Shown: in pieces, positions 34,814 through 49,441 of the stretch
Position numbering within the stretch: the first letter of the stretch is position 1
How the letters are laid out: every line of letters starts with the position of its first letter
Source of the DNA: Mallotus nudiflorus
Taxonomy: Eukaryota; Streptophyta; Magnoliopsida; Malpighiales; Euphorbiaceae
Length of the DNA stretch: 64,000 bases
Assembly (NCBI GenBank): GCA_947683625.1
Contig: CANTUR010001438.1
Span: 806,001-870,000 of the forward strand
Direction: 5' to 3'
Notes under the pieces: model-generated
The model's database searches: none
The model's input: the letters and a program-made list of their open reading frames with translations, nothing else
Told to the model about the DNA's origin: nothing
Program-made: the position numbers and the translations under genes

Positions 34814-36683
34814 TTAGTACATGTTTGAACGAAAAGCACGAACTCGTGCAAATTTGTGCACAAACGGTTTTAAACATGCTATCCAATGTTCCAATTTCAC
34901 ATTTACAATACTTAGTACGTATTGTAGCATTCTGATCTCATTAATATTGTTGACATAATTGAAAGCACAATTTGCGCATGTTCGAATGCAAAACGTGAGC
35001 TCATGTAAATTTGTGCGCAAATGATTTGGAACATGTTATCCAATGCTTCAATTGCATGTTTACGACTCTTATGGCATATTATACAGCCTTCTAAACTCAT
35101 TAATATATTTGAGACAATTGACATAACAATTGGCGCACGTTCGCGCATGTTTGAATGCGTGCATGTTTGTGCATGTTTGAACGCAAAACATCAACTCGTG
35201 CAAATTTGTGCACAAATGGTCTTAAATTTGTTAACCAACTTCCCAATTGCAGTAATTCGTATCCACTGTAGCATTCTAATCTCATTAATATAGTTCACAT
35301 AATTGAAAGTACAATCTGTGCACGTTTGAACGCAAAACGTGAACCCGTGCATATTTGTCCACAAATGATTTTAAACATGTTATCCAATGTTCAAATGCAT
35401 ATTCACAATACATGGCCCATGCTATTGCATTCTGAACACTTTAATATAGTTGTGAAAAATTGAAAGCACAATTTGTGCACATTTGTAAATGTTTGAACGA
35501 AAAATGCGAACTCGCGCAAATTTGTGCACAAACGGCTTTAAACATGTTATCCAGTGTTCCAATTTCACACATTCACAATACTTGGTATGTACTATATCAT
35601 TCTAATCTCATTAACATAGTTGACATGATTGAAAGGCACAATTCGTGCACTTTTGCGCACGTTTGAACACAAAACATGAACTCGTGTGAATTTGTGCACA
35701 AATGATTTGGAACATGTTATCCATCGTTTCAATTTGATATTTACAACTCTTATTACATACTATAGCCATCTGAACTCATTAATATAGTTGAGATAAATGA
35801 TAGCACAATTGGTGCACGTGTGCGCATGTTTGAACGCAAAACGTGAACTCGTGCATATTAGTGCACAAATGACTTCGAACATGTTATCCAACGTTCCAAT
35901 TGCATATTAACAATAAGAATTACATATTATAGCATTCTAAATAATTCAATATGGTTGAAAAATTTGAAAGCGCAATGCGTGCACGTTTGTACGTGTTTGA
36001 ACAAAAAATGTCAACTCGTGCACATTTGTGCACAAATGGTTTTAGACATGTTATCCAATTTCCCAATTGCACATTTACAGTAATTTTTACATATTATATA
36101 GCATTCTAATCTCATTAATATAGTTGACATAATTGCAACCACAATTTGTGCACGTTTGCGCATGTTTGAACGCAAAACGTGAACTCGTGCATATTTGTGA
36201 ACAAATCATTTTAAACATGTTATCCAATGTTCCAAATTCATATTTACAATACTCAACACATGTTATTACCTTCTAAACTCTTTAATATAGTTGACAAATT
36301 CGTTTGCGCAGTTTGTGCACGCTTGTACATGTTTGAACGAAAAAACATGAGCTCGTGCAAATTTGTGCACGAATGGTTTTAAACTTGTTATCCAATTTTC
36401 CAATTGCACATTTATAGTGGTTTGCGTGCATTATAGCAATCTAATCTCATTAATATAGTTGACACGATTGAAAGCACAATTTGTGCACATTTGCGCATGT
36501 TCGAATGCAAAACGTGAACTCGTGTAAATTTGTGCACAGATGATTTGGAACATGTTATCCAATGTTTCAATTGCATGTTTACAGCTCCTATGGCATATTA
36601 TGGCCTGCTGAACTCATCAATATATTTGAGATGATTGACAGAACAATTGGTGCACTTTTACGCACGTTTGAATGTGTGCACGT
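34814..36683. repeat. Satellite HOR unit 16 (11-mer, 1,870 bp; hybrid)
   Basis: Begins like the 9-mers (GCTCATGTAAATTTGTGCGC) but keeps monomers 2 and 3, then continues with the unit-11 variants GTATCCACTG and TTGTCCACAAATG. This looks like the product of exchange between a 9-mer and an 11-mer unit. Confidence 0.92.
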
Positions 36684-38209
36684 TTAGTACATGTTTGAAC
36701 GAAAAGCACGAACTCGTGCAAATTTGTGCACAAACGGTTTTAAACATGCTATCCAATGTTCCAATTTCACATTTACAATACTTAGTACGTATTGTAGCAT
36801 TCTGATCTCATTAATATTGTTGACATAATTGAAAGCACAATTTGCGCATGTTCGAACGCAAAACGTGAGCTCATGTAAATTTGTGCGCAAATGATTTGGA
36901 ACATGTTATCCAATGTTCAAATGCATATTCACAATACTTGGCCCATGCTATTGCATTCTGAACACTTTAATATAGTTGTGAAAAATTGAAAGCACAATTT
37001 GTGCACGTTTGTAAATGTTTGAACGAAAAATGCAAACTCGCGCAAATTTGTGCACAAACGGTTTTAAACATGTTATCCAGTGTTCCAATTTCACACATTC
37101 ACAATACTTGGTATGTACTATATCATTCTAATCTCATTAACATAGTTGACATGATTGAAAGGCACAATTCGTGCACTTTTGCGCACGTTTGAACACAAAA
37201 CGTGAACTCGTGTGAATTTGTGCACAAATGATTTGGAACATGTTATCCATCGTTTCAATTTGATATTTACAACTCTTATTACATAATATAGCCATCTCAA
37301 CTCATTAATATAGTTGAGATAAATGATAGCACAATTGGTGCACGTGTGCGCATGTTTGAACGCAAAACGTGAACTCGTGCATATTAGTGCACAAATGACT
37401 TCGAACATGTTATCCAACGTTCCAATTGCATATTAACAATAAGAATTACATATTATAGCATTCTAAATAATTCAATATGGTTGAAAATTTTGAAAGCGCA
37501 ATGCGTGCACGTTTGTACGTGTTTGAACGAAAAACGTCAACTCGTGCACATTTGTGCACAAATGGTTTTAGACATGTGATCCAATTTCCCAATTGAACAT
37601 TTACAGTAATTTTTACATATTATATAGCATTCTAATCTCATTAATATAGTTGACATAATTGCAACCACAATTTGTGCACGTTTGCGCATGTTTGAACGCA
37701 AAACGTGAACTCGTGCATATTTGTGAACAAATCATTTTAAACATGTTATCCAATGTTCCAAATTCATATTTACAATACTCAACACATGTTATTACCTTCT
37801 AAACTCTTTAATATAGTTGACAAATTCGTTTGCGCAGTTTGTGCACGCTTGTACATGTTTGAACGAAAAAACATGAGCTCGTGCAAATTTGTGCACGAAT
37901 GGTTTTAAACTTGTTATCCAATTTTCCAATTGCACATTTACAGTGGTTTGCATGCATTATAGCAATCTAATCTCATTAATATAGTTGATACGATTGAAAG
38001 CACAATTTGTGCACATTTGCGCATGTTCGAACGCAAAACGTGAACTCATGTAAATTTGTGCACAGATGATTTGGAACATGTTATCCAATGTTTCAATTGC
38101 ATGTTTACAGCTCCTATGGCATATTATGGCCTGCTGAACTCATCAATATATTTGAGATGATTGACAGAACAATTGGTGCACTTTTGCGCACGTTTGAATG
38201 TGTGCACGT
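36684..38209. repeat. Satellite HOR unit 17 (9-mer, 1,526 bp)
   Basis: Same 2/4 fusion (about 36902-36915). Completes the second 3,396-bp super-repeat (34814-38209). Confidence 0.92.
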
Positions 38210-40071
38210 TTAGTACATGTTTGAACGAAAAGCACGAACTCGTGCAAATTTGTGCACAAACGGTTTTAAACATGCTATCCAATGTTCCAATTTCACATTT
38301 ACAATACTTAGTACGTATTGTAGCATTCTGATCTCATTAATATTGTTGACATAATTAAAAGCACAATTTGCGCATGTTCTAATGCAAAACGTGAGCTCGT
38401 GTAAATTTGTGCACAAATGATTTGGAACATGTTATCCAATGCTTCAATTGCATGTTTACGACTCTTATGGCATATTATACAGCCTTCTAAACTTATTAAT
38501 ATATTTGAGACAATTGACATAACAATTGGCGCACGTTCGCGCATGTTTGAATACGTGCATGTTTGTGCATGTTTGAACGCAAAACATCAACTCGTGCAAA
38601 TTTGTGCACAAATGGTCTTAAATTTGTTAACCAACTTCCCAATTGCAGTAATTCGTATCCACTGTAGCATTCTAATCTCATTAATATAGTTCACATAATT
38701 GAAAGTACAATCTGTGCACGTTTGAACGCAAAACGTGAACCCGTGCATATTTGTCCACAAATGATTTTAAACATGTTATCCAATGTTCAAATGCATATTC
38801 ACAATACATGGCCCATGCTATTGCATTCTGAACACTTTAATATAGTTGTGAAAAATTGAAAGCACAATTTGTGCACATTTGTAAATGTTTCAACGAAAAA
38901 TGCGAACTCGCGCAAATTTGTGCACAAACGGTTTTAAACATGTTATCCAGTGTTCCAATTTCACACATTCACAATACTTGGTATGTACTATATCATTCTA
39001 ATCTCATTAACATAGTTGACATGATTGAAAGGCACAATTCGTGCACTTTTGCGCACGTTTGAACACAAAACGTGAACTCGTGTGAATTTGTGCACAAATG
39101 ATTTGGAACATGTTATCCATCGTTTCAATTTGATATTTACAACTCTTATTACATACTATAGCCATCTGAACTCATTAATATAGTTGAGATAAATGATAGC
39201 ACAATTGGTGCACGTGTGCGCATGTTTGAACGCAAAACGTGAACTCGTGCATATTAGTGCACAAATGACTTCGAACATGTTATCCAATTGCATATTAACA
39301 ATAAGAATTACATATTATAGCATTCTAAATAATTCAATATGGTTGAGAAATTTGAAAGCGCAATGCGTGCACGTTTGTACGTGTTTGAACGAAAAACGTC
39401 AACTCGTGCACATTTGTGCACAAATGGTTTTAGACATGTTATCCAATTTCCCAATTGCACATTTACAGTAATTTTTACATATTATATAGCATTCTAATCT
39501 CATTAATATAGTTGACATAATTGCAACCACAATTTGTGCACGTTTGCGCATGTTTGAACGCAAAACGTGAACTCGTGCATATTTGTGAACAAATCATTTT
39601 AAACATGTTATCCAATGTTCCAAATTCATATTTACAATACTCAACACATGTTATTACCTTCTAAACTCTTTAATATAGTTGACAAATTCGTTTGCGCAGT
39701 TTGTGCACGCTTGTACATGTTTGAACGAAAAAACATGAGCTCGTGCAAATTTGTGCACGAATGGTTTTAAACTTGTTATCCAATTTTCCAATTGCACATT
39801 TATAGTGGTTTGCGTGCATTATAGCAATCTAATCTCATTAATATAGTTGACACGATTGAAAGCACAATTTGTGCACATTTGCGCATGTTCGAATGCAAAA
39901 CGTGAACTCGTGTAAATTTGTGCACAGATGATTTGGAACATGTTATCCAATGTTTCAATTGCATGTTTACAGCTCCTATGGCATATTATGGCCTGCTGAA
40001 CTCATCAATATATTTGAGATGATTGACAGAACAATTGGTGCACTTTTACGCACGTTTGAATGTGTGCACGT
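38210..40071. repeat. Satellite HOR unit 18 (11-mer, 1,862 bp; hybrid)
   Basis: First half carries the unit-11 variant set and the 10-bp deletion. Second half carries the 8-bp deletion and GGTTGAGAAATTTG seen otherwise only in unit 12, giving the unusual length. Confidence 0.92.
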
Positions 40072-41951
40072 TTAGTACATGTTTGAACGAAAAGCACGAA
40101 CTCGTGCAAATTTGTGCACAAACGGTTTTAAACATGCTATCCAATGTTCCAATTTCACATTTACAATACTTAGTACGTATTGTAGCATTCTGATCTCATT
40201 AATATTGTTGACATAATTGAAAGCACAATTTGCGCATGTTCGAATGCAAAACGTGAGCTCATGTAAATTTGTGCGCAAATGATTTGGAACATGTTATCCA
40301 ATGCTTCAATTGCATGTTTACGACTCTTATGGCATATTATACAGCCTTCCAAACTCATTAATATATTTGAGACAATTGACATAACAATTGGCGCACGTTC
40401 GCGCATGTTTGAATGCGTGCACGTTTGTGCATGTTTGAACGCAAAACATCAACTCGTGCAAATTTGTGCACAAATGGTCTTAAATTTGTTAACCAGCTTC
40501 CCAATTGCAGTAATTAGTATGCACTGTAGCATTCTAATCTCATTAATATAGTTCACATAATTGAAAGTACAATCTGTGCACGTTTGCGCACGTTTGAACG
40601 CAAAACGTGAACCCGTGCATATTTGCGAACAAATGATTTTAAACATGTTATCCAATGTTCAAATGCATATTCACAATACTTGGCCCATGCTATTGCATTC
40701 TGAACACTTTAATATAGTTGTGAAAAATTGAAAGCACAATTTGTGCACGTTTGTAAATGTTTGAACGAAAAATGCGAACTCACGCAAATTTGTGCACAAA
40801 CGGTTTTAAACATGTTATCCAGTGTTCCAATTTCACACATTCACAATACTTGGTATGTACTATATCATTCTAATCTCATTAACATAGTTGACATGATTGA
40901 AAGGCACAATTCGTGCACTTTTGCGCACGTTTGAACACAAAACGTGAACTCGTGTGAATTTGTGCACAAATGATTTGGAACATGTTATCCATCGTTTCAA
41001 TTTGATATTTACAACTCTTATTACATACTATAGCCATCTGAACTCATTAATATAGTTGAGATAAATGATAGCACAATTGGTGCACGTTTGCGCATGTTTG
41101 AACGCAAAACGTGAACTCGTGCATATTAGTGCACAAACGACTTCGAACATGTTATCCAACGTTCCAATTGCATATTAACAATAAGAAGTACATATTATAG
41201 CATTCTAAATAATTCAATATGGTTGAAAAATTTGAAAGCGCAATGCGTGCATGTTTGTACGTGTTTGAACGAAAAACGTCAACTCGTGCACATTTGTGCA
41301 CAAATGGTTTTAGACATGTTATCCAATTTCCCAATTGCACATTTACAGTAATTTTTACATATTATATAGCATTCTAATCTCATTAATATAGTTGACATAA
41401 TTGCAACCACAATTTGTGCACGTTTGCGCATGTTTGAACGCAAAACGTGAACTCGTGCATATTTGTGAACAAATCATTTTAAACATGTTATCCAATGTTC
41501 CAAATTCATATTTACAATACTCAACACATGTTATTACCTTCTAAACTCTTTAATATAGTTGACAAATTCGTTTGCGCAGTTTGTGCATGCTTGTACATGT
41601 TTTAACGAAAAAACATGAGCTCGTGCAAATTTGTGCACGAATGGTTTTAAACTTGTTATCCAATTTTTCAATTGCACATTTACAGTGGTTTGCGTGCATT
41701 ATAGCAATCTAATCTCATTAATATAGTTGACACGATTGAAAGCACAATTTGTGCACATTTACGCATGTTCGAACGCAAAACGTGAACTCGTGTAAATTTG
41801 TGCACAGATGATTTGGAACATGTTATCCAATGTTTCAATTGCATGTTTACAGCTCCTATGGCATATTATGGCCTGCTGAACTCATCAATATATTTGAGAT
41901 GATTGACAGAACAATTGGTGCACTTTTGCGCACGTTTGAATGTGTGCACGT
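40072..41951. repeat. Satellite HOR unit 19 (11-mer, 1,880 bp; hybrid)
   Basis: Starts like unit 16 (GTGCGCAAATG) but is of the long form without the 10-bp deletion. It has GTAATTAGTATGC, shared with unit 21, and the private ATTTGCGAACAAATG. Confidence 0.92.
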
Positions 41952-43821
41952 TTAGTACATGTTTGAACGAAAAGCACGAACTCGTGCAAATTTGTGCACA
42001 AACGGTTTTAAACATGCTATCCAATGTTCCAATTTCACATTTACAATACTTAGTACGTATTGTAGCATTCTGATCTCGTTAATATTGTTGACATAATTGA
42101 AAGCACAATTTGCGCATGTTCGAACGCAAAACGTGAGCTCGTGTAAATTTGTGCACAAATGATTTGGAACATGTTATCCAATGCTTCAATTGCATGTTTA
42201 CGACTCTTATGGCATATTATACAGCCTTCTAAACTCATTAATATATTTGAGACAATTGACATAACAATTGGCGCACGTTCGCGCATGTTTGAATGCGTGC
42301 ACGTTTGTGCATGTTTGAACGCAAAACATCAACTCGTGCAAATTTGTGCACAAATGGTTTTAAATTTGTTAACCAATTTCCCAATTGCAGTAATTCGTAT
42401 GCACTGTAGCATTCTAATCTCATTAATGTAGTTCACATAATTGAAAGTACAATCTGTGCACGTTTGAACGCAAAACGTGAACCCGTGCATATTTGTGCAC
42501 AAATGATTTTAAACATGTTATCCAATGTTCAAATGCATATTCACAATACTTGGCCCATGCTATTGCATTCTGAACACTTTAATATAGTTGTGAAAAAATG
42601 AAAGCACAATTTGTGCACGTTTGTAAATGTTTGAATGAAAAATGTGAACTCACGCAAATTTGTGCACAAACGGTTTTAAACATGTTATCCAGTGTTCCAA
42701 TTTCACACATTCACAATACTTGGTATGTACTATATCATTCTAATCTCATTAACATAGTTGACATGATTGAAAGGCACAATTCGTGCACTTTTGCGCACGT
42801 TTGAACACAAAACGTGAACTCATGTGAATTTGTGCACAAATGATTTGGAACATGTTATCCATCATTTCAATTTGATATTTACAACTCTTATTACATACTA
42901 TATCCATCTGAACTCATTAATATAGTTGAGATAAATGATAGCACAATTGGTGCACGTTTGCGCATGTTTGAACGCAAAACGTGGACTCGTGCATATTAGT
43001 GCACAAATGACTTCGAACATGTTATCCAACGTTCCAATTGCATATTAACAATAAGAATTACATATTATAGCATTCTAAATAATTCAATATGGTTGAAAAA
43101 TTTGAAAGCGCAATGCGTGCACGTTTGTACGTGTTTGAACGAAAAACGTCAACTCGTGCACATTTGTGCACAAATGGTTTTAGACATGTTATCCAATTTC
43201 CCAATTGCACATTTACAGTAATTTTTACATATTATATAGCATTCTAATGTCATTAATATAGTTGACATAATTGCAACCACAATTTGTGCACGTTTGCGCA
43301 TGTTTGAACGCAAAACGTGAACTCGTGCATATTTGTGAACAAATCATTTTAAACATGTTATCCAATGTTCCAAATTCATATTTACAATACTCAACACATG
43401 TTATTACCTTCTAAACTCTTTAATATAGTTGACAAATTCGTTTGCGCAGTTTGTGCACGCTTGTACATGTTTGAACGAAAAAACATGAGCTTGTGCAAAT
43501 TTGTGCACGAATGGTTTTAAACTTGTTATCCAATTTTCCAATTGCACATTTACAGTGGTTTGCATGCATTATAGCAATCTAATCTCATTAATATAGTTGA
43601 CACGATTGAAAGCACAATTTGTGCACATTTGCGCATGTTCGAACGCAAAACGTGAACTCGTGTAAATTTGTGCACAGATGATTTGGAACATGTTATCCAA
43701 TGTTTCAATTGCATGTTTACAGCTCCTATGGCATATTATGGCCTGCTGAACTCATCAATATATTTGAGATGATTGACAGAACAATTGGTGCACTTTTGCG
43801 CACGTTTGAATGTGTGCACGT
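41952..43821. repeat. Satellite HOR unit 20 (11-mer, 1,870 bp)
   Basis: 10-bp deletion form. Carries ATTAATGTAGTTCAC (shared with distant unit 8) and ATCTCGTTAATATTG (shared with units 22 and 23). Confidence 0.92.
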
Positions 43822-45701
43822 TTAGTACATGTTTGAACGAAAAGCACGAACTCGTGCAAATTTGTGCACAAACGGTTTTAAACATGCTATCCAATGTTCC
43901 AATTTCACATTTACAATACTTAGTACGTATTGTAGCATTCTGATCTCATTAATATTGTTGACATAATTGAAAGCACAATTTGCGCATGTTCGAACGCAAA
44001 ACGTGAGCTCGTGTAAATTTGTGCACAAATGATTTGGAACATGTTATCCAATGCTTCAATTGCATGTTTACGACTCTTATGGCATATTATACAGCCTTCT
44101 AAACTCATTAATATATTTGAGACAATTGACATAACAATTGGCGCACGTTCGCGCATGTTTGAATGCGTGCACGTTTGTGCATGTTTGAACGCAAAACATC
44201 AACTCGTGCAAATTTGTGCACAAATGGTCTTAAATTTGTTAACCAACTTCCCAATTGCAGTAATTAGTATGCACTGTAGCATTCTAATCTCATTAATATA
44301 GTTCACATAATTGAAAGTACAATCTGTGCACGTTTGCGCACGTTTGAACGCAAAACGTGAACCCGTGCATATTTGTGCACAAATGATTTTAAACATGTTA
44401 TCCAATGTTCAAATGCATATTCACAATACTTGGCCCATGCTATTGCATTCTGAACACTTTAATATAGTTGTGAAAAATTGAAAGCACAATTTGTGCACGT
44501 TTGTAAATGTTTGAACGAAAAATGCGAACTCACGCAAATTTGTGCACAAACGGTTTTAAACATGTTATCCAGTGTTCCAATTTCACACATTCACAATACT
44601 TGGTATGTACTATATCATTCTAATCTCATTAACATAGTTGACATGATTGAAAGGCACAATTCGTGCACTTTTGCGCACGTTTGAACACAAAACGTGAACT
44701 CGTGTGAATTTGTGCACAAATGATTTAGAACATGTTATCCATCGTTTCAATTTGATATTTACAACTCTTATTACATACTATAGCCATCTGAACTCATTAA
44801 TATAGTTGAGATAAATGATAGCACAATTGGTGCACGTTTGCGCATGTTTGAACGCAAAACGTGAACTCGTGCATATTAGTGCACAAATGACTTCGAACAT
44901 GTTATCCAACATTACAATTGCATATTAACAATAAGAATTACATATTATAGCATTCTAAATAATTCAATATGGTTGAAAAATTTGAAAGCGCAATGCGTGC
45001 ACGTTTGTACGTGTTTGAACGAAAAATGTCAACTCGTGCACATTTGTGCACAAATGGTTTTAGACATGTTATCCAATTTCCCAATTGCACATTTATAGTA
45101 ATTTTTACATATTATATAGCATTCTAATCTCATTAATATAGTTGACATAATTGCAACCACAATTTGTGCACGTTTGCGCATGTTTGAACGCAAAACGTGA
45201 ACTCGTGCATATTTGTGAACAAATCATTTTAAACATGTTATCCAATGTTCCAAATTCATATTTACAATACTCAACACATGTTATTACCTTCTAAACTCTT
45301 TAATATAGTTGACAAATTCGTTTGCGCAATTTGTGCACGCTTGTACATGTTTGAACGAAAAAACATGAGCTCGTGCAAATTTGTGCACGAATGGTTTTAA
45401 ACTTGTTATCCAATTTTCCAATTGCACATTTACAGTGGTTTGCGTGCATTATAGCAATCTAATCTCATTAATATAGTTGACACGATTGAAAGCACAATTT
45501 GTGCACATTTGCGCATGTTCGAACGCAAAACGTGAACTCGTGTAAATTTGTGCACAGATGATTTGGAACATGTTATCCAATGTTTCAATTGCATGTTTAC
45601 AGCTCCTATGGCATATTATGGCCTGCTGAACTCATCAATATATTTGAGATGATTGACAGAACAATTGGTGCACTTTTGCGCACGTTTGAATGTGTGCACG
45701 T
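43822..45701. repeat. Satellite HOR unit 21 (11-mer, 1,880 bp)
   Basis: Long form with GTAATTAGTATGC as in unit 19, two units to the left; the intervening unit 20 lacks both traits. Confidence 0.92.
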
Positions 45702-47571
45702 TTAGTACATGTTTGAACGAAAAGCACGAACTCGTGCAAATTTGTGCACAAACGGTTTTAAACATGCTATCCAATGTTCCAATTTCACATTTACAATACT
45801 TAGTACGTATTGTAGCATTCTGATCTCGTTAATATTGTTGACATAATTGAAAGCACAATTTGCGCATGTTCGAACGCAAAACGTGAGCTCGTGTAAATTT
45901 GTGCACAAATGATTTGGAACATGTTATCCAATGCTTCAATTGCATGTTTACGACTCTTATGGCATATTATACAGCCTTCTAAACTCATTAATATATTTGA
46001 GACAATTGACATAACAATTGGCGCATGTTCGCGCATGTTTGAATGCGTGCACGTTTGTGCATGTTTGAACGCAAAACATCAACTCGTGCAAATTTGTGCA
46101 CAAATGGTCTTAAATTTGTTAACCAACTTCCCAATTGCAGTAATTCGTATCCACTGTAGCATTCTAATCTCATTAATATAGTTCACATAATTGAAAGTAC
46201 AATCTGTGCACGTTTGAACGCAAAACGAGAACCCGTGCATATTTGTCCACAAATGATTTTAAACATGTTATCCAATGTTCAAATGCATATTCACAATACA
46301 TGGCCCATGCTATTGCATTCTGAACACTTTAATATAGTTGTGAAAAATTGAAAGCACAATTTGTGCACGTTTGTAAAAGTTTGAACGAAAAATGCGAACT
46401 CGCGCAAATTTGTGCACAAACGGTTTTAAACATGTTATCCAGTGTTCCAATTTCACACATTCACAATACTTGGTATGTACTATATCATTCTAATCTCATT
46501 AACATAGTTGACATGATTGAAAGGCACAATTCGTGCACTTTTGCGCACGTTTGAACACAAAACGTGAACTCGTGTGAATTTGTGCACAAATGATTTGGAA
46601 CATGTTATCCATCGTTTCAATTTGATATTTACAACTCTTATTACATACTATAGCCATCTGAACTCATTAATATAGTTGAGATAAATGATAGCACAATTGG
46701 TGCACATTTGCGCATGTTTGAACGCAAAACGTGAACTCGTGCATATTAGTGCACAAATGACTTCGAACATGTTATCCAACGTTCCAATTGCATATTAACA
46801 ATAAGAATTACATATTATAGCATTCTAAATAATTCAATATGGTTGAAAAATTTGAAAGCGCAATGCGTGCACGTTTGTACGTGTTTGAACGAAAAACGTC
46901 AACTCGTGCACATTTGTGCACAAATGGTTTTAGACATGTTATCCAATTTCCCAATCGCACATTTACAGTAATTTTTACATATTATATAGCATTCTAATCT
47001 CATTAATATAGTTGACATAATTGCAACCACAATTTGTGCACGTTTGCGCATGTTTGAACGCAAAACGTGAACTCGTGCATATTTGTGAACAAATCATTTT
47101 CAACATGTTATCCAATGTTCCAAATTCATATTTACAATACTCAACACATGTTATTACCTTCTAAACTCTTTAATATAGTTGACAAATTCGTTTGCGCAGT
47201 TTGTGCACGCTTGTACATGTTTGAACGAAAAAACATGAGCTCGTGCAAATTTGTGCACGAATGGTTTTAAACTTGTTATCCAATTTTCCAATTGCACATT
47301 TACAGTGGTTTGCATGCATTATAGCAATCTAATCTCATTAATATAGTTGACACGATTGAAAGCACAATTTGTGCACATTTGCGCATGTTCGAACGCAAAA
47401 CGTGAACTCGTGTAAATTTGTGCACAGATGATTTGGAACATGTTATCCAATGTTTCAATTGCATGTTTACAGCTCCTATGGCATATTATGGCCTGCTGAA
47501 CTCATCAATATATTTGAGATGATTGACAGAACAATTGGTGCACTTTTGCGCACGTTTGAATGTGTGCATGT
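45702..47571. repeat. Satellite HOR unit 22 (11-mer, 1,870 bp)
   Basis: 10-bp deletion form with GTATCCACTG and TTGTCCACAAATG from the unit-11 set, plus AAAACGAGAACCC and GGCGCATGTTCGCG shared only with unit 23. Confidence 0.92.
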
Positions 47572-49441
47572 TTAGTACATGTTTGAACGAAAAGCACGAA
47601 CTCGTGCAAATTTGTGCACAAACGGTTTTAAACATGCTATCCAATGTTCCAATTTCACATTTACAATACTTAGTACGTATTGTAGCATTCTGATCTCGTT
47701 AATATTGTTGACATAATTGAAAGCACAATTTGCGCATGTTCGAACGCAAAACGTGAGCTCGTGTAAATTTGTGCACAAATGATTTGGAACATGTTATCCA
47801 ATGCTTCAATTGCATGTTTACGACTCTTATGGCATATTATACAGCCTTCTAAACTCATTAATATATTTGACACAATTGACATAACAATTGGCGCATGTTC
47901 GCGCATGTTTGAATGCGTGCACGTTTGTGCATGTTTGAATGCAAAACATCAACTCGTGCAAATTTGTGCACAAATGGTCTTAAATTTGTTAACCAACTTC
48001 CCAATTGCAGTAATTCGTATCCACTGTAGCATTCTAATCTCATTAATATAGTTCACATAATTGAAAGTACAATCTGTGCACGTTTGAACGCAAAACGAGA
48101 ACCCGTGCATATTTGTCCACAAATGATTTTAAACATGTTATCCAATGTTCAAATGCATATTCACAATACATGGCCCATGCTATTGCATTCTGAACACTTT
48201 AATATAGTTGTGAAAAATTGAAAGCACAATTTGTGCACGTTTGTAAATGTTTGAACGAAAAATGCGAACTCGCGCAAATTTGTGCACAAACGGTTTTAAA
48301 CATGTTATCCAGTGTTCCAATTTCACACATTCACAATACTTGGTATGTACTATATCATTCTAATCTCATTAACATAGTTGACATGATTGAAAGGCACAAT
48401 TCGTGCACTTTTGCGCACGTTTGAACACAAAACGTGAACTCGTGTGAATTTGTGCACAAATGATTTCGAACATGTTATCCATCGTTTCAATTTGATATTT
48501 ACAACTCTTATTACATACTATAGCCATCTGAACTCATTAATATAGTTGAGATAAATGATAGCACAATTGGTGCACGTTTGCGCATGTTTGAACGCAAAAC
48601 GTGAACTCGTGCATATTAGTGCACAAATGACTTCGAACATGTTATCCAATGTTCCAATTGCATATTAACAATAAGAATTACATATTATAGCATTCTAAAT
48701 AATTCAATATGGTTGAAAAATTTGAAAGCGCAATGCGTGCACGTTTGTACGTGTTTGAACGAAAAACGTCAACTCGTGCACATTTGTGCACAAATGGTTT
48801 TAGACATGTTATCCATTTTCCCAATTGCACATTTACAGTAATTTTTACATATTATATAGCATTCTAATCTCATTAATATAGTTGACATAATTGCAACCAC
48901 AATTTGTGCACGTTTGTGCATGTTTGAACGCAAAACGTGAACTCGTGCATATTTGTGAACAAATCATTTTAAACATGTTATCCAATGTTCCAAATTCATA
49001 TTTACAATACACAACACATTTTAGTACCTTCTAAACTCTTTAATATAGTTGACAAATTCATTTGCGCAGTTTGTGCACGCTTGTACATGTTTGAACGAAA
49101 AAACATGAGCTCGTGCAAATTTGTGCACGAATGGTTTTAAACTTGTTATCCAATTTTCCAATTGCACATTTACAGTGGTTTGCATGCATTATAGCAATCT
49201 AATCTCATTAATATAGTTGACACGATTGAAAGCACAATTTGTGCACATTTGCGCATGTTCGAACGCAAAACGTGAACTCGTGTAAATTTGTGCACAGATG
49301 ATTTGGAACATGTTATCCAATGTTTCAATTGCATGTTTACAGCTCCTATGGCATATTATGGCCTGCTGAACTCATCAATATATTTGAGATGATTGACAGA
49401 ACAATTGGTGCACTTTTGCGCACGTTTGAATGTGTGCACGT
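47572..49441. repeat. Satellite HOR unit 23 (11-mer, 1,870 bp)
   Basis: Tandem sister of unit 22 by shared AAAACGAGAACCC. Private differences include TTGACACAATTG in monomer 3. Confidence 0.92.
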
